Shown in pieces: positions 9,136 to 18,949 of a stretch of 64,000 bases of DNA (positions within the stretch are counted from its first letter, which is position 1; the number at the start of each line of letters is the position of its first letter). The notes under the pieces are model-generated. The model ran no database searches, was not told the DNA's origin, and was given only the letters and a program-made list of their open reading frames with translations. The position numbers were made by a program, and so were the translations under genes. This DNA comes from Arthrobacter sp. CJ23 (GTDB lineage Bacteria > Actinomycetota > Actinomycetes > Actinomycetales > Micrococcaceae): the NCBI RefSeq assembly GCF_024741795.1, contig NZ_CP102950.1, positions 1,550,001 through 1,614,000 of the forward strand, read 5' to 3'.

Positions 9136-10245
9136 ATGGACCGGGAACAGCGTCCGTCAAAGCTCACATTGGCCGCAGTGGCCAAAGAGGTTGGCGTTTC
9201 GGCGCCGACGGTTTCCAAGGTGGTCAATGGCCGGGGGGACGTGGCCGAGGGAACGCGTGCGCGCGTGTTGGCTGCCCTGCAGCGGACAGGCTATAAGTCC
9301 CCCCTCCAACGCAAGGGCACCGCAGAGCATCGGGCTGTGGAAGTCGTCTTTGATTCGCTGAATTCGGCCTATGCCGTTGAAGTGCTCAACGGGGTGCTGG
9401 AGCACGCTGCCGTATCCGAGATGGAACTGATCCTGTCGGTGACCGGCAGGCAGTCGGCTTCGCCCCTGGGACCCGAAGAACGCGCGCAACGGATGATCGA
9501 CGAAGGCCGCAGCGGGATGATCGTCGTAACCTCCGCCTACGGATCGGCGCAACTCGAAGCATTCCAGCGCCGGCAAATTCCGCTCGTGGTCATCGATCCG
9601 CTCAACCCGCCACCTGCGGACGTCTTCAGCGTCGGGGCAAGCAACTGGGCCGGAGGAAAGGCTGCCGCGACCCATTTGCTGGAGTTGGGGCACCGGAGGA
9701 TTGCCTACATTGGCGGCCCGGCCACGGCTGAATGCAGCCAGGCACGCTTGCACGGCTACATGGCAGCCCTGATGGCCGAGGGCATCACTGTGGACGACGA
9801 ATTCGTGTCCTCGGGACCCTTTAAGCCGGAGAACGGTGTGCGCGGAATGAAGGCACTGTTGGCGCTCGAGGATCCGCCCACGGCCATCTTCGCCGGCAGT
9901 GACAGCATCGCCTTGGGCGTCCTGGCGGAAGCCCGGCGGCAGCACGTCCGCATCCCCGAGGACATGAGCCTGGTGGGTTTTGACGGCACGCACCAGGCTG
10001 AGGAATCAGTTCCCCCGCTGACCTCCGTGTCGCAGCCACTCCAGGAAATGGGCCGTTCAGCGCTGCGCTTCATCCTGCGCCAAATGCGGGGCGAAGACAT
10101 TGATTCACGCAGGGTCGAGCTGGCCACCCATCTGGTTGTCCGCGAATCCACGGCTCCACCCCGCGGAACCAACACCGCCCCGCCGTGGGCATCAAAGGTC
10201 AGGGGAGCTACCGCCGTCGGCGTGACTGCGACAACGGCGGAATAG
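9136..10245 (+). CDS. LacI-family transcriptional regulator of the sugar operon
   Basis: 369 residues: an N-terminal LacI helix-turn-helix (LTLAAVAKEVGVSAPTVSKV, about residues 10-29, then VNGRGDV) and a periplasmic-binding-protein-like effector domain ending in LVGFDGTHQAEE and TSVSQPLQEMG. The ATG at 9136 has AGGGGG upstream; an earlier in-frame ATG would place the operator inside the coding region. It is divergent from the sugar importer, with one operator copy near each gene, so it is expected to repress that operon and itself until its sugar ligand binds. The 3' end overlaps the converging membrane-protein gene by 38 bases. Confidence 0.9.
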   Translation: MDREQRPSKLTLAAVAKEVGVSAPTVSKVVNGRGDVAEGTRARVLAALQRTGYKSPLQRKGTAEHRAVEVVFDSLNSAYAVEVLNGVLEHAAVSEMELILSVTGRQSASPLGPEERAQRMIDEGRSGMIVVTSAYGSAQLEAFQRRQIPLVVIDPLNPPPADVFSVGASNWAGGKAAATHLLELGHRRIAYIGGPATAECSQARLHGYMAALMAEGITVDDEFVSSGPFKPENGVRGMKALLALEDPPTAIFAGSDSIALGVLAEARRQHVRIPEDMSLVGFDGTHQAEESVPPLTSVSQPLQEMGRSALRFILRQMRGEDIDSRRVELATHLVVRESTAPPRGTNTAPPWASKVRGATAVGVTATTAE

Positions 10246-11662
10246 CGTCGAACAGTTCCATCCGCACCCAGCGCTCGCCGCTCTCCCGGAACTCCGCACG
10301 GCTCGCGAAACGGTAGAGATAGCTGCGCGCCCGCACCCAGCGCGGCCGTCCGCCGTCGAACGGGTCACGGCGCAGCAGGCGCAGGGTGGGTGGGTCGGCG
10401 TCGAGCAGTTTGTCCAGGAACGCGTAGAACCAGTCCTCGTGCACGGTGCGCAGGGGCAGGAACCACATGAGCCAGTCCAGCCTTAAGTGGTACGGCGCCC
10501 ATTGGCGGGGGAGCGCCCGCACATCACCGGGCTTGCCCTTGAAGCCGTACTCACGCCACTCGGCGGCGCCGGGGTCCTCGTCCAGGGTGCCTTCCACTAC
10601 GATCTCCACCCGCTGCCGGGTCACCGTGCCGAACGCCCCGTAGGTGTTGACCAGCCGCCAGCGGTTGAAACTGGCGTTCATCAGCTGCCCGCTCGAGAGC
10701 AGGTTGCGGACGGGCCAGTAGCTGAGCACCAGCAGCAGCACAGTCACGGCCAGCACGACGGCGAGCCACCACACCGGGGTCTGCCCGCCGGAGCCGGCTG
10801 CTTGCCGGTCCAGCGGCAGGAACGGCAGCACGGCGTGCGCCACAGGGTCGCTCACCGCGGCGAAGGCGAGCACAATCGCGGACCAGTTGAGCCAGGCGAA
10901 GTTCCCGCTCCCCACCAGCCACAACTGCGTGAACACAACCACTCCGGCGGCAATGCCGGCCAGGGGCTGCGGGGCGAACAGGAAGAACGGCACCACCAGC
11001 TGGGCGAAATGATTCCCCAGGACCTCCAGCCGGTGGAACGCCTTGGGCAGGAGGTGCGCCTGGCGACTCAACGGCCCGGGCATCGGCTGGGTCTCATGGT
11101 GGTAGAAGAGGGCGGTGAGGTTCCGCCACTCGCTTCCGCCGCGGATCTTGATCATGCCTGCCCCGAATTCGAGCCGGAACAGCAACCACGCCAGCAGGAG
11201 CAGGATGGTCCGCGGGGGCGGCGTCTGGTCCGAACCCAGGAACGCCACCGTGAAGCCCATTTCGAGCAGCAGGATCTCCCAGCCGAAGCCGTAGAACGTC
11301 TGGCCCACATTCACGATCGACATGTACAGCAGCCACAATGCCAGGAACGAGGCCATGGGCACCCAGGGCGGCCCGAGCTGCGGCAGCCCCGCTACGAGCG
11401 TCGCCGCGATGCCCATCCCGGTCCAGCAGACCGCGCGGAGCAGCCGGTCCGAATACCGCCAGCGGAACAGGGTGGGACGCATCAGGCGGCGCCCGCCGCC
11501 AAGGTACGTGGGGACAGGGAGCAGGCCGCGCTCGCCGAGAAGGGCCGGGAACTGGTTGACGGTGGACAGGAGCGCGATGAAGTAGAGCGCGGCGGTACCG
11601 CGCTGCAGAACCTGCCGGGCGAACCCGTAGTCCGGCGCCTCGAACCAGGACACCCAGTCCAC
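10208..11662 (-). CDS. Lipase maturation factor family membrane protein
   Basis: 484 residues with several membrane helices in the first two thirds and a soluble C-terminal part, matching bacterial members of the LMF1 family (DUF1222). Recognisable blocks are LSTVNQFPALLGERGLLPVP near the N-terminus, LEFGAGMIKIRGGSEWRNL in the middle, and GFKGKPGDVRALPRQWAPYH followed by RLDWLMWF in the C-terminal domain. Eukaryotic LMF1 helps lipases fold in the ER; the bacterial role is not established. The GTG at 11662 is chosen because TACCGT ends seven bases before it and the conserved DWVSWFEAPDY begins at the second codon. It is divergent from dxr. Confidence 0.85.
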   Translation of the reverse strand: MDWVSWFEAPDYGFARQVLQRGTAALYFIALLSTVNQFPALLGERGLLPVPTYLGGGRRLMRPTLFRWRYSDRLLRAVCWTGMGIAATLVAGLPQLGPPWVPMASFLALWLLYMSIVNVGQTFYGFGWEILLLEMGFTVAFLGSDQTPPPRTILLLLAWLLFRLEFGAGMIKIRGGSEWRNLTALFYHHETQPMPGPLSRQAHLLPKAFHRLEVLGNHFAQLVVPFFLFAPQPLAGIAAGVVVFTQLWLVGSGNFAWLNWSAIVLAFAAVSDPVAHAVLPFLPLDRQAAGSGGQTPVWWLAVVLAVTVLLLVLSYWPVRNLLSSGQLMNASFNRWRLVNTYGAFGTVTRQRVEIVVEGTLDEDPGAAEWREYGFKGKPGDVRALPRQWAPYHLRLDWLMWFLPLRTVHEDWFYAFLDKLLDADPPTLRLLRRDPFDGGRPRWVRARSYLYRFASRAEFRESGERWVRMELFDAIPPLSQSRRRR

Positions 11663-11669
11663 GTTTCCT

Positions 11670-11675
11670 ACGGTA
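11670..11675 (-). promoter_or_regulatory. Leaderless-type -10 element (TACCGT)
   Basis: TACCGT on the minus strand ends seven bases before the GTG of the lipase-maturation-factor-like gene, the spacing expected if transcription begins at the start codon. An AGGAAA also lies in the gap and could serve as a ribosome binding site instead. Confidence 0.4.
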
Positions 11676-11697
11676 CGCCTGCAGGGCGGCGGGCTGG

Positions 11698-11703
11698 GAT
11701 ACT
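11698..11703 (+). promoter_or_regulatory. Leaderless-type -10 element of dxr (GATACT)
   Basis: GATACT ends six bases before the dxr ATG and no ribosome binding site is visible, so the transcript probably starts at or next to the A of the start codon. Confidence 0.5.
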
Positions 11704-11709
11704 TAAGCA

Positions 11710-12894
11710 ATGCAGCCGCGCAAGATCGTCCTCCTCGGGTCCACCGGTTCCATCGGCACACAGGCGATTGACGTCGTCGACGGCGCCCCGCATCTTTTCG
11801 AGGTGGTGGCGCTCAGCGCCGGCGGCGGGAACCAGGAGCTGATCGCCCGGCAGGCCGTCCACACCAAGGCCCGGGCCGTGGGCATCGCCCATGGGGATGC
11901 CGCGGAACTGCAGCGGCTCATCGACGCGGCCGCCGAGGCCGCAGGGCTGCGCAACTACCGGCCGGAGATCTTCACGGGGCCGGACGCCTCCACCCGGATC
12001 GCCGCCATCGACTGCGATGTGGTACTCAACGGCATCACCGGCTCCATTGGCCTGGCCCCCACCCTTGCCGCCCTCAAATCCGGGGCAAGCCTGGCCCTGG
12101 CCAACAAGGAATCCTTGATCGTCGGCGGCGCCCTCGTCAAGGCCGCCGCGGCCGAAGGCCAGATCGTCCCCGTGGACTCCGAGCACTCCGCCATCGCCCA
12201 GTGCCTGCGTTCGGGCACCGGGGCCGAGGTTGGAAAACTCATCCTGACGGCGTCCGGCGGCCCGTTCCGTGGCCGCACGCGCGAGCAGCTCCACAATGTC
12301 ACGCCGGCCGAAGCCTTGGCCCACCCCACTTGGGACATGGGCCTCATGGTCACCACCAACTCGGCCAGCCTGGTCAACAAGGGCCTGGAAGTCATCGAGG
12401 CGCACCTGCTGTTCGACGTGCCCCTGGACCGCATCGATGTTGTGGTCCACCCGCAGTCCGTGGTCCATTCCATGGTGCAGTTCGTGGACGGCTCCATCAT
12501 CGCCCAGGCCTCGCCGCCGGACATGCGCCTGCCCATCGCCCTCGGCCTGGGTTGGCCGGACCGGGTGCCGGGGGCAGCCCAAGCCTGCGACTGGAGCCAG
12601 GCCACCAGCTGGACCTTCGAACCGCTGGATGCCGCAGCCTTCCCAGCCGTAGACCTTGCCAAGGACGCCGCCAAGCAGGGCAGCACCTTCCCCGCGGTCT
12701 TCAATGCCGCCAACGAGGAAGCCGTGCAGGCCTTCCATGCCGGCCGGATCAGGTTCACGGACATCGTGGACACGGTGGAGTCCGTTCTCAGCGAACACTC
12801 AGGCTCTTCGGAGCTGACAGTGGAGTCCGTGCTGGAAGCTGAAACGTGGGCACGGACCCGCACACACGATCGTTTAGCAAGCACCACCCTCTAG
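11710..12894 (+). CDS. dxr: 1-deoxy-D-xylulose 5-phosphate reductoisomerase
   Basis: 394 residues, normal for the family. It converts DXP to 2-C-methyl-D-erythritol 4-phosphate with NADPH and a divalent metal, the first committed step of the MEP isoprenoid pathway. The NADPH-binding GSTGSIG is at 10-16; NKESLIVGG, the metal-binding [10 protein letters not shown], and TASGGPFRG with GTTTNS-like [14 protein letters not shown] follow. A leaderless-type promoter lies directly before the ATG. The M50 protease gene starts 18 bases downstream, and ispG, also a MEP enzyme, lies two genes further on. Confidence 0.97.
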   Translation: MQPRKIVLLGSTGSIGTQAIDVVDGAPHLFEVVALSAGGGNQELIARQAVHTKARAVGIAHGDAAELQRLIDAAAEAAGLRNYRPEIFTGPDASTRIAAIDCDVVLNGITGSIGLAPTLAALKSGASLALANKESLIVGGALVKAAAAEGQIVPVDSEHSAIAQCLRSGTGAEVGKLILTASGGPFRGRTREQLHNVTPAEALAHPTWDMGLMVTTNSASLVNKGLEVIEAHLLFDVPLDRIDVVVHPQSVVHSMVQFVDGSIIAQASPPDMRLPIALGLGWPDRVPGAAQACDWSQATSWTFEPLDAAAFPAVDLAKDAAKQGSTFPAVFNAANEEAVQAFHAGRIRFTDIVDTVESVLSEHSGSSELTVESVLEAETWARTRTHDRLASTTL

Positions 12895-12912
12895 GAAGCA
12901 GTCCATCCCGGC

Positions 12913-14244
12913 ATGAATCCCGTCATCCTCTTCATCCTCGGAGTCGTCTTCGTGGCGATCGGCGTCGCGGCGTCCATCGCGCTGCACGAAATCGGCCACC
13001 TCGTCCCGGCCAAGCTGTTCAAGGTGCGCGTCACGAAGTACATGATCGGCTTCGGCCCCACCCTGTGGTCCAGGAAAAAGGGCGAGACGGAGTACGGGTT
13101 CAAGGCGCTTCCGCTGGGCGGCTTCGTGGCCATGATCGGCATGTATCCGCCCAACAAGCAGGACGGCAGCGTGCGGCCCTCCAGCACGGGCATGTTCCAG
13201 ACCCTGGCCACCGAGGCCCGCTCCGCGGCGCATGAGGAAGTGAGGCCCGGCGACGAAAACAGGGTCTTCTACAAGCTGCCCGTGTGGAAGAAAGTCATCA
13301 TCATGCTCGGCGGGCCGGCCATGAACCTGCTGATCGGCCTGGTGCTGACCGCGGTGCTGCTCATGGGCTTCGGTGCAGCCACGGCCACCACCACTATCGC
13401 CGATGTCTCCAAGTGCCAGGTCGCCGCAGGGGAGACCGTTGACCCGGACTCCGCCGCCTGCAAGCCGACGCCGGCCGCAGCCTCGGGCCTCCTGCCGGGA
13501 GACCGCGTCACCTCCTTTGACGGCAAAGCCGTCACCAACTGGGAGGAAATGACCTCCTGGATCCGGGCCTCGTCCGGCCGGGAAGTGCAGATGACAGTGG
13601 AACGCGACGGCGCCTCCCTCACCACCACCGTGACGCCGGTCCTGTCCGCCCGGCCCATCATCGGCGTCGACGGCCGCCCCGAAAAGGACGCCGACGGCAA
13701 GACCAAGTACCAGGAAGTCGGCTTCCTAGGCATCGGCGCGCAGACCGAAATGGTGCCCCAGCCGGCGTCGACGGTCCTGCCCATGGCCGGTGAAAACATC
13801 AGGCAGGTGGCCGGCGTCATCCTGAACCTGCCCGCGCGCGTGGTGGGGGTGGCGCAGGCCGCCTTCAGCGAGGAGCCCCGCGATCCCAACGGGCCCATCA
13901 GCGTGGTGGGCGTGGGACGCGTGGCCGGCGAGGTCGCGGCCATGGAGGAGATCCCGCTGCAGGCGCGGATCGGCGCCTTGGTGGGCCTTCTGGCCGGCCT
14001 GAACTTTGCGCTGGCCGTCTTCAACCTGGTCCCCCTGTTGCCGCTCGACGGCGGACACGTCGCCGGAGCGCTCTACGAGGGCGTCCGCCGCCGCGTGGCG
14101 AAACTCTTCGGCAAGCCGGACCCGGGAGCCTTCGACATCGCCAAGCTGCTGCCCCTGACCTACGTGGTGGCCTCGGTGCTCCTGGCGATGAGTGTCCTGC
14201 TGATCTACGCGGACATCGTCAAACCCGTGAACCTGTTCGGCTAG
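12913..14244 (+). CDS. Site-2 intramembrane metalloprotease, M50 family (RseP/Rip1-like)
   Basis: 443 residues. The zinc-protease HEIGH motif is at 25-29 inside the first membrane helix, a PDZ-type domain occupies about 185-260, and the second catalytic motif NLVPLLPLDGGH lies in a C-terminal membrane helix. Homologues (RseP, mycobacterial Rip1) cleave anti-sigma factors and other single-pass membrane proteins inside the membrane. The domain order is complete. It sits between dxr and ispG, as in most actinobacteria, and is probably co-transcribed with dxr. Confidence 0.93.
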   Translation: MNPVILFILGVVFVAIGVAASIALHEIGHLVPAKLFKVRVTKYMIGFGPTLWSRKKGETEYGFKALPLGGFVAMIGMYPPNKQDGSVRPSSTGMFQTLATEARSAAHEEVRPGDENRVFYKLPVWKKVIIMLGGPAMNLLIGLVLTAVLLMGFGAATATTTIADVSKCQVAAGETVDPDSAACKPTPAAASGLLPGDRVTSFDGKAVTNWEEMTSWIRASSGREVQMTVERDGASLTTTVTPVLSARPIIGVDGRPEKDADGKTKYQEVGFLGIGAQTEMVPQPASTVLPMAGENIRQVAGVILNLPARVVGVAQAAFSEEPRDPNGPISVVGVGRVAGEVAAMEEIPLQARIGALVGLLAGLNFALAVFNLVPLLPLDGGHVAGALYEGVRRRVAKLFGKPDPGAFDIAKLLPLTYVVASVLLAMSVLLIYADIVKPVNLFG

Positions 14245-14291
14245 GGGTCTCTGGGGCCGATGGCGATGGCGGTGCAGGCATTGCATGGCGT

Positions 14292-14297
14292 TAGGGT
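14292..14297 (+). promoter_or_regulatory. Leaderless-type -10 element (TAGGGT)
   Basis: TAGGGT ends six bases before the ATG of the YciI-family gene, with no ribosome binding site in the gap. Confidence 0.5.
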
Positions 14298-14303
14298 ATC
14301 TGT

Positions 14304-14597
14304 ATGACTGTTTTTGCCGTTGAATACGTGTACGACGCCGAATCCGGCCCTGTCCGTGATGAGCACCGCCCCGCCCACCGCGCCTGGCTCTCCAGCCTGG
14401 TGGACGCAGGGTTGCTGCTGGCCAGCGGCCCGTACGGCGACGGTGCAGGCGCGCTGCTGCTGATGAAGGCCCCCGATGCGGCGGCGCTGCAGGAAACCCT
14501 TAAACAGGATCCCTTTGCCGCCGTGCAGGCCATCGCGGGCATCCGCACCACGGAATGGAACCCGGTGATCGGCCTGCTGGCCGGGCACGCCTCCTGA
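14304..14597 (+). CDS. YciI-family protein
   Basis: 97 residues with the ferredoxin-like YCII fold: an N-terminal strand [28 protein letters not shown] with the conserved His and a GP turn, and [22 protein letters not shown] at the end. The family resembles muconolactone isomerase and dimeric alpha-beta barrels and usually lacks an assigned reaction. It has its own leaderless-type promoter, between the M50 protease gene and ispG. Confidence 0.8.
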   Translation: MTVFAVEYVYDAESGPVRDEHRPAHRAWLSSLVDAGLLLASGPYGDGAGALLLMKAPDAAALQETLKQDPFAAVQAIAGIRTTEWNPVIGLLAGHAS

Positions 14598-14649
14598 TCC
14601 CGGCGTCCTGCCACTTCAGAACTACCTCTCTTCAACCCAAGGAGTCCAC

Positions 14650-15816
14650 GTGACCTCGGTCAGCCTGGGAATGCCGTCAGCACCGCCCCCCGTCCTTGCA
14701 CCGCGCCGCAAGACGCGCCAGATCAAGGTGGGTTCCGTCGGCGTCGGCTCCGATTCGCCCATCAGCGTGCAGTCGATGACCACCACCCCCACCACGGACA
14801 TCAACGCCACGCTGCAGCAGATCGCCGAACTGACGGCGTCCGGCTGCGACATCGTGCGTGTCGCCTGCCCTTCGGCCGACGACGCCGATGCCCTGCCGAT
14901 CATCGCCCGCAAGTCCCAGATCCCCGTCATCGCGGACATCCACTTCCAGCCGAAGTACGTCTTCGCGGCCATTGAGGCCGGCTGCGCCGCGGTACGCGTG
15001 AACCCTGGAAACATCCGCAAGTTCGATGACCAGGTCAAGGAAATCGCCCGGGCCGCCAAGGACCACGGCACGTCCATCCGCATCGGCGTCAACGCCGGTT
15101 CGCTGGAGCCCGGCATCCTCAAGAAGTACGGCAAGGCCACGCCGGAGGCACTCGTTGAGTCCGCCGTCTGGGAAGCCTCGCTCTTCGAGGAACACGGCTT
15201 CCATGACTTCAAGATCTCGGTCAAGCACAACGACCCCGTGATCATGGTGGCGGCGTACGAGATGCTCGCCGAACAGGGCGACTGGCCGCTGCACCTCGGC
15301 GTGACCGAGGCCGGACCGGCCTTCCAGGGCACCATCAAGTCGGCCACCGCCTTCGGTGCGCTCCTGTCCCGCGGTATCGGCGACACCATCCGCGTGTCCC
15401 TCTCGGCGCCGCCCGTCGAGGAAATCAAGGTGGGCAACCAGATCCTGCAGTCGCTGAACCTGCGCCCGCGCAAACTGGAAATCGTCTCCTGCCCGTCCTG
15501 CGGCCGCGCCCAGGTGGATGTCTACACGCTCGCCGAGCAGGTCACCGCAGGCCTGGAAGGCATGGAGATCCCGCTGCGCGTCGCCGTCATGGGCTGCGTC
15601 GTGAACGGGCCCGGCGAGGCACGCGAGGCCGACCTGGGCGTCGCCTCCGGCAACGGCAAGGGCCAGATCTTCGTGAAGGGCGAAGTCATCAAGACTGTCC
15701 CCGAGAGCCAGATTGTTGAGACACTGATCGAAGAGGCCATGCGTATCGCTGAAGAGATGGGGGAGGCCGATGGCGAAGATGCTGTCAAGGGTAGCCCCGT
15801 GGTTAGCGTCTCGTAA
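14650..15816 (+). CDS. ispG: 4-hydroxy-3-methylbut-2-en-1-yl diphosphate synthase (flavodoxin)
   Basis: 388 residues. It reduces MEcPP to HMBPP in the MEP pathway with a [4Fe-4S] cluster. The N-terminal TIM barrel has [13 protein letters not shown] and [12 protein letters not shown]; the C-terminal cluster domain has the Cys motif [11 protein letters not shown] and [10 protein letters not shown], giving the expected three Cys ligands. The GTG start is fixed by AAGGAG seven bases upstream. The C-terminal 47 bases overlap the start of the GNAT gene. Confidence 0.97.
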   Translation: MTSVSLGMPSAPPPVLAPRRKTRQIKVGSVGVGSDSPISVQSMTTTPTTDINATLQQIAELTASGCDIVRVACPSADDADALPIIARKSQIPVIADIHFQPKYVFAAIEAGCAAVRVNPGNIRKFDDQVKEIARAAKDHGTSIRIGVNAGSLEPGILKKYGKATPEALVESAVWEASLFEEHGFHDFKISVKHNDPVIMVAAYEMLAEQGDWPLHLGVTEAGPAFQGTIKSATAFGALLSRGIGDTIRVSLSAPPVEEIKVGNQILQSLNLRPRKLEIVSCPSCGRAQVDVYTLAEQVTAGLEGMEIPLRVAVMGCVVNGPGEAREADLGVASGNGKGQIFVKGEVIKTVPESQIVETLIEEAMRIAEEMGEADGEDAVKGSPVVSVS

Positions 15817-16657
15817 CGAGACCGGTTTACAGGTCCGGGTGCTCGGTTCTGCCGACACCCCGGCTCTGCGCGCGCTTGCGGATGAAGACGTTGTTGCCAA
15901 CGTCTTCATCCTGGCGCATCTGGACACCACCGGCACGGCGGCGCCCACCTCGGGCGGCGCCAGCGTCTTTGGCGTGTTCGACGGCGGGACGCTCCTGGGT
16001 GCCTGCTGGGCCGGGGCCAACCTGGTTCCCGTGCAGCTGGACCCGGGGCTCGCTGGCTACATCGCCATGGCAGCCCACCACACCGGTCGCCGCTACGCCT
16101 CCATCTTCGGCCCGGCCGAAACCGTCCTTGCGATCCATTCGCGGCTGGAGGAGCTGGGGCATTTCGCCCACGAGGTCCGTGCCCGCCAGCCCCTGCTTAC
16201 CATCGCCGGGCCCCCTCTCATCGAGCCCAACCGCTCGTTGAGCGTCGGCCAGATGGCCGACTTCGACCGCATCCTGCCCGCCTGCGCCGCCATGTTCGAG
16301 GAAGAAGTGGGCTACTCGCCTTTCCTTGGCGGCCAGGACTTCTACAGCCGCCGCGTGGCCGGCCTCATCCGGCAAGGACATTCCCTGGTGCACATCGATG
16401 CCGCCGGCACGGTGATCTTCAAGGCAGAGCTGGGCGCCGTCACCTCGGACGTCACGCAGGTCCAGGGCGTGTGGATGAACCCGGACATGCGCGGCCAGGG
16501 GCTCAGCGCGGCGTACATGGCCGCCGTCGTGGTCCTCGCCCGGAAGCTGGCGCCGGTCACCAGCCTCTACGTCAACGACTACAACTCCCGGGCCCGGGCC
16601 ACCTATTCGCGGGTCGGCTTCGAGCAGGTCGGAACCTTCGCCACTGTCTTGTTCTAG
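15770..16657 (+). CDS. GNAT-family N-acetyltransferase with N-terminal DUF4081-type domain
   Basis: 295 residues. The C-terminal half is a GNAT domain with [20 protein letters not shown] (acetyl-CoA pyrophosphate loop) and [17 protein letters not shown] near the end; the N-terminal half resembles the DUF4081 domain of actinobacterial GNAT proteins. A GGGGGAG sequence four bases before the ATG at 15770 supports a start inside ispG, overlapping it by 47 bases. The gene follows ispG in most actinobacteria. Its substrate is unknown. Confidence 0.85.
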   Translation: MAKMLSRVAPWLASRNETGLQVRVLGSADTPALRALADEDVVANVFILAHLDTTGTAAPTSGGASVFGVFDGGTLLGACWAGANLVPVQLDPGLAGYIAMAAHHTGRRYASIFGPAETVLAIHSRLEELGHFAHEVRARQPLLTIAGPPLIEPNRSLSVGQMADFDRILPACAAMFEEEVGYSPFLGGQDFYSRRVAGLIRQGHSLVHIDAAGTVIFKAELGAVTSDVTQVQGVWMNPDMRGQGLSAAYMAAVVVLARKLAPVTSLYVNDYNSRARATYSRVGFEQVGTFATVLF

Positions 16658-16784
16658 GCGGGAGTTCTTTCCCGGCTGCTGCGGACCCTTCGCCCCGTGG
16701 GGAGATGTCCCCGTCGCGTTTCATATCAATTGAATGGAATAATGGCCGGGTTGAATCTGGAACTGCAATCTCTCGGGGGAACGA

Positions 16785-17525
16785 ATGAAGAACGCGCGTC
16801 GAATTGTCCTTGCTTTGTCGCTCGCCGCAACGCTTTCCGTGGCCGCGTGTTCGGCCCCGGCTTCGAACAACGAAGCAGGAAAGACGGAAGTATCCTCCAG
16901 CAGCCAGGCTCCGGACCAGGCACAGCCTGCCTTCAAGAAGTACAGCGATGCTGAACTGGGTGCCTTGCTCACCGATGTCCTGGACGCCGACGGCCAGCCG
17001 TTGGCCGTCATGCCCGCAGAGCAGTTGAAAGCCGGCCTCGAAGGTGCCAAGGGCATGATGTCCTCGATTGCGGTTACTCCCGAGGAATGCGGCGGAGCCA
17101 ACCTCACAGGCGGGCTGCAGGCCATCGACGGTGCCAGCATGGCTGCCGCTGTTTCGACGCCCGGAGCAGGTACCGCCCCGGTGCAGACTGTCAGCCTGGT
17201 GTCCGGCCTGGAGGAATCGGCCATTGCCGGCATCATCGCAAAGAGCAAGGACCAAGCTGAGAAGTGCAAGTACATCACGGTTGAAGTCATGGGTCAGAAG
17301 GCCGAAGGTGAAATCGAGGTGCTGCCCGTTGAGTCAAAGACGCCGGGCGCCATCGCCTTGAAGACCACCACGACCTTCGGCGGGACCGCAACCACGATGC
17401 TCCAGGTGTCCGCAGCGAGGGGCGGCGTGGTCATCTCCAGTCTCTACGTGAGCAAGGGCGACGTCCTGGCAGAGACCAAGAAGGCCACGGCCACCCTCGA
17501 CGAGATCGCTGCCCTCATCAAATAG
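16785..17525 (+). CDS. Putative lipoprotein of unknown function
   Basis: 246 residues. A signal peptide ends in the lipobox SVAAC with the lipid-modified Cys at 22, followed by a Ser/Asn-rich linker to about residue 50. The rest is a soluble domain with two further Cys residues (EECGG and EKCKY), which could form a disulfide outside the cell, and ends KATATLDEIAALIK. GGGGGA precedes the ATG. I do not recognise the family. The overall form, a secreted small alpha/beta domain behind a linker, resembles LpqH- or PknH-sensor-like lipoproteins, but that is only a guess. Confidence 0.75.
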   Translation: MKNARRIVLALSLAATLSVAACSAPASNNEAGKTEVSSSSQAPDQAQPAFKKYSDAELGALLTDVLDADGQPLAVMPAEQLKAGLEGAKGMMSSIAVTPEECGGANLTGGLQAIDGASMAAAVSTPGAGTAPVQTVSLVSGLEESAIAGIIAKSKDQAEKCKYITVEVMGQKAEGEIEVLPVESKTPGAIALKTTTTFGGTATTMLQVSAARGGVVISSLYVSKGDVLAETKKATATLDEIAALIK

Positions 17526-17582
17526 GCGCGGTATCACATAGACGCGGTCTGCCGGGACTTTGCCCCGGATCTCCGGTGGACC

Positions 17583-18197
17583 TCAAGGGCTGTCCAGCTC
17601 GCCCGTGAGGTAGCGCTGGACGTTCGGGGCGACCATCCGGACCACCTCGTCCCGCGAGGCCGAGGCCAGGGGTTCGAGCCGCACCACGTACCGCACCAGC
17701 ACGAGCCCCACCATCTGCGTGGCCACCAGGTTGCCGCGCAGCCTGACCTCCTCGGCGGGGCCCGGCACGCCCGCCATGATGCGGGACAGGATGGTCCGGG
17801 CCACCATTTCACGCAGCAGGGCCGTCTTGGCCTTGGAACCGATGGTGCCGCGGATGAAGGCCACCAGGCCGTGCTGGGCGGGGCTCTCCCAGAGCCGCAG
17901 CACCGCTCGGACGATGGCCTCGGCACGCTCTCCGGGGTCCAGGGTTTCCACCCCGGCCAGGACCTGCTCTGGATCCGCCGGCAGCTCGACGCTGAGGGCG
18001 AAGAGTTCATCTTTGCCCTTGAAGAAGTGATGGACCATGGCGGGATCCACCTGGGCCTCGCGTGCCACCTGCCGCAGGCTGGTGCCGTCGAAGCCGTGCT
18101 CGGAAAACAACCGCCGGGCCGTGGCGAGGATGAGCTGCCGGGAGTCCTCGCCGCCCTTCCGGCGCCCCCGCCGCAGCGGCTGCAGGCTGCCGCTCAC
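17583..18197 (-). CDS. TetR-family transcriptional regulator
   Basis: 204 residues. The helix-turn-helix is GTSLRQVAREAQVDPAMVHH followed by FFKGKDELF, at about residues 42-68; the C-terminal ligand domain is typical of the AcrR/TetR_C group. The GTG at 18197 overlaps the TGA of the ABC permease (GTGA), so it is translationally coupled as the third gene of the exporter operon. It most likely represses that operon through the 28-base palindrome at 19763-19790 and responds to a compound the transporter exports. Confidence 0.88.
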   Translation of the reverse strand: MSGSLQPLRRGRRKGGEDSRQLILATARRLFSEHGFDGTSLRQVAREAQVDPAMVHHFFKGKDELFALSVELPADPEQVLAGVETLDPGERAEAIVRAVLRLWESPAQHGLVAFIRGTIGSKAKTALLREMVARTILSRIMAGVPGPAEEVRLRGNLVATQMVGLVLVRYVVRLEPLASASRDEVVRMVAPNVQRYLTGELDSP

Positions 18198-18949
18198 GAG
18201 GTCCGCCGCCGCAGTGTCAACGATGCCAGCACCAGGACAAACAGCACGATTGCCACCATGACGGCCGCGTCCTGCCACATGGCCGACGTCGCCTCGGCGT
18301 TGCCCGCGATTTCCTGGAGCGCGTCAACGGAGAACGTCAGGGGCAGCACATTGGAGATCGCCTCCAGGACGTCGTTCATCCGGTCCCGCGCCACGAACAG
18401 CCCGCACAGCAGGATCTGCGGGACCACCACCACGGGCATGAACTGCACGGCCTGGAACTCCGTCCGCGCGAACGCCGAGCACAGCAGCCCCAAGGCAACG
18501 CCCAGCACCGCGTTGATGACGGCGATCATCACCACCAGGCCCGGGCCGCCCTTGATGTCCAGACCGAACACCCAGTAGGCCACGGCGGTGGCCACGATGG
18601 ACTGCAGGGCCGCCATGATCGAGAACGCCACGGCGTAGCCGAAGAGGAGATCGGCCTTGTGGATGGGCGTGGTCAGGAGCCGTTCCAGGGTCCCGGTGGT
18701 CCGCTCGCGCAGCATGGTGATGGAAGTGACCAGGAACATGACCACAAAGGGGAAGATCGCCAGCATCATGAGGCCAACGCGGTCGAAAGTGCGGGGAAGC
18801 CCCGGCGGAAGGGACTCATTCTCGTAGAGGAAGTAGACGGCGGTCAGCAGCAGGGCAGGCACCACCAGGATCAGCGCCACGCTGCGGTGGTCATGCCGCA
18901 GCTGGCCCAGCACCCGGGCCGTGGTGGCCAGCATCATCCGGGGATTCAT
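18194..18949 (-). CDS. ABC-2 type transporter permease
   Basis: 251 residues with six membrane segments and the ABC-2 layout: VALILVVPALLLTAVYF as first helix, the conserved TMLRERTTGTLERLLTTP after the second, and the C-terminal LPLTFSVDALQEIAG. The ATG at 18949 overlaps the stop of the ATPase gene (ATGA). It forms the membrane part of a drug- or lipid-type exporter with that ATPase. Confidence 0.9.
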   Translation of the reverse strand: MNPRMMLATTARVLGQLRHDHRSVALILVVPALLLTAVYFLYENESLPPGLPRTFDRVGLMMLAIFPFVVMFLVTSITMLRERTTGTLERLLTTPIHKADLLFGYAVAFSIMAALQSIVATAVAYWVFGLDIKGGPGLVVMIAVINAVLGVALGLLCSAFARTEFQAVQFMPVVVVPQILLCGLFVARDRMNDVLEAISNVLPLTFSVDALQEIAGNAEATSAMWQDAAVMVAIVLFVLVLASLTLRRRTS

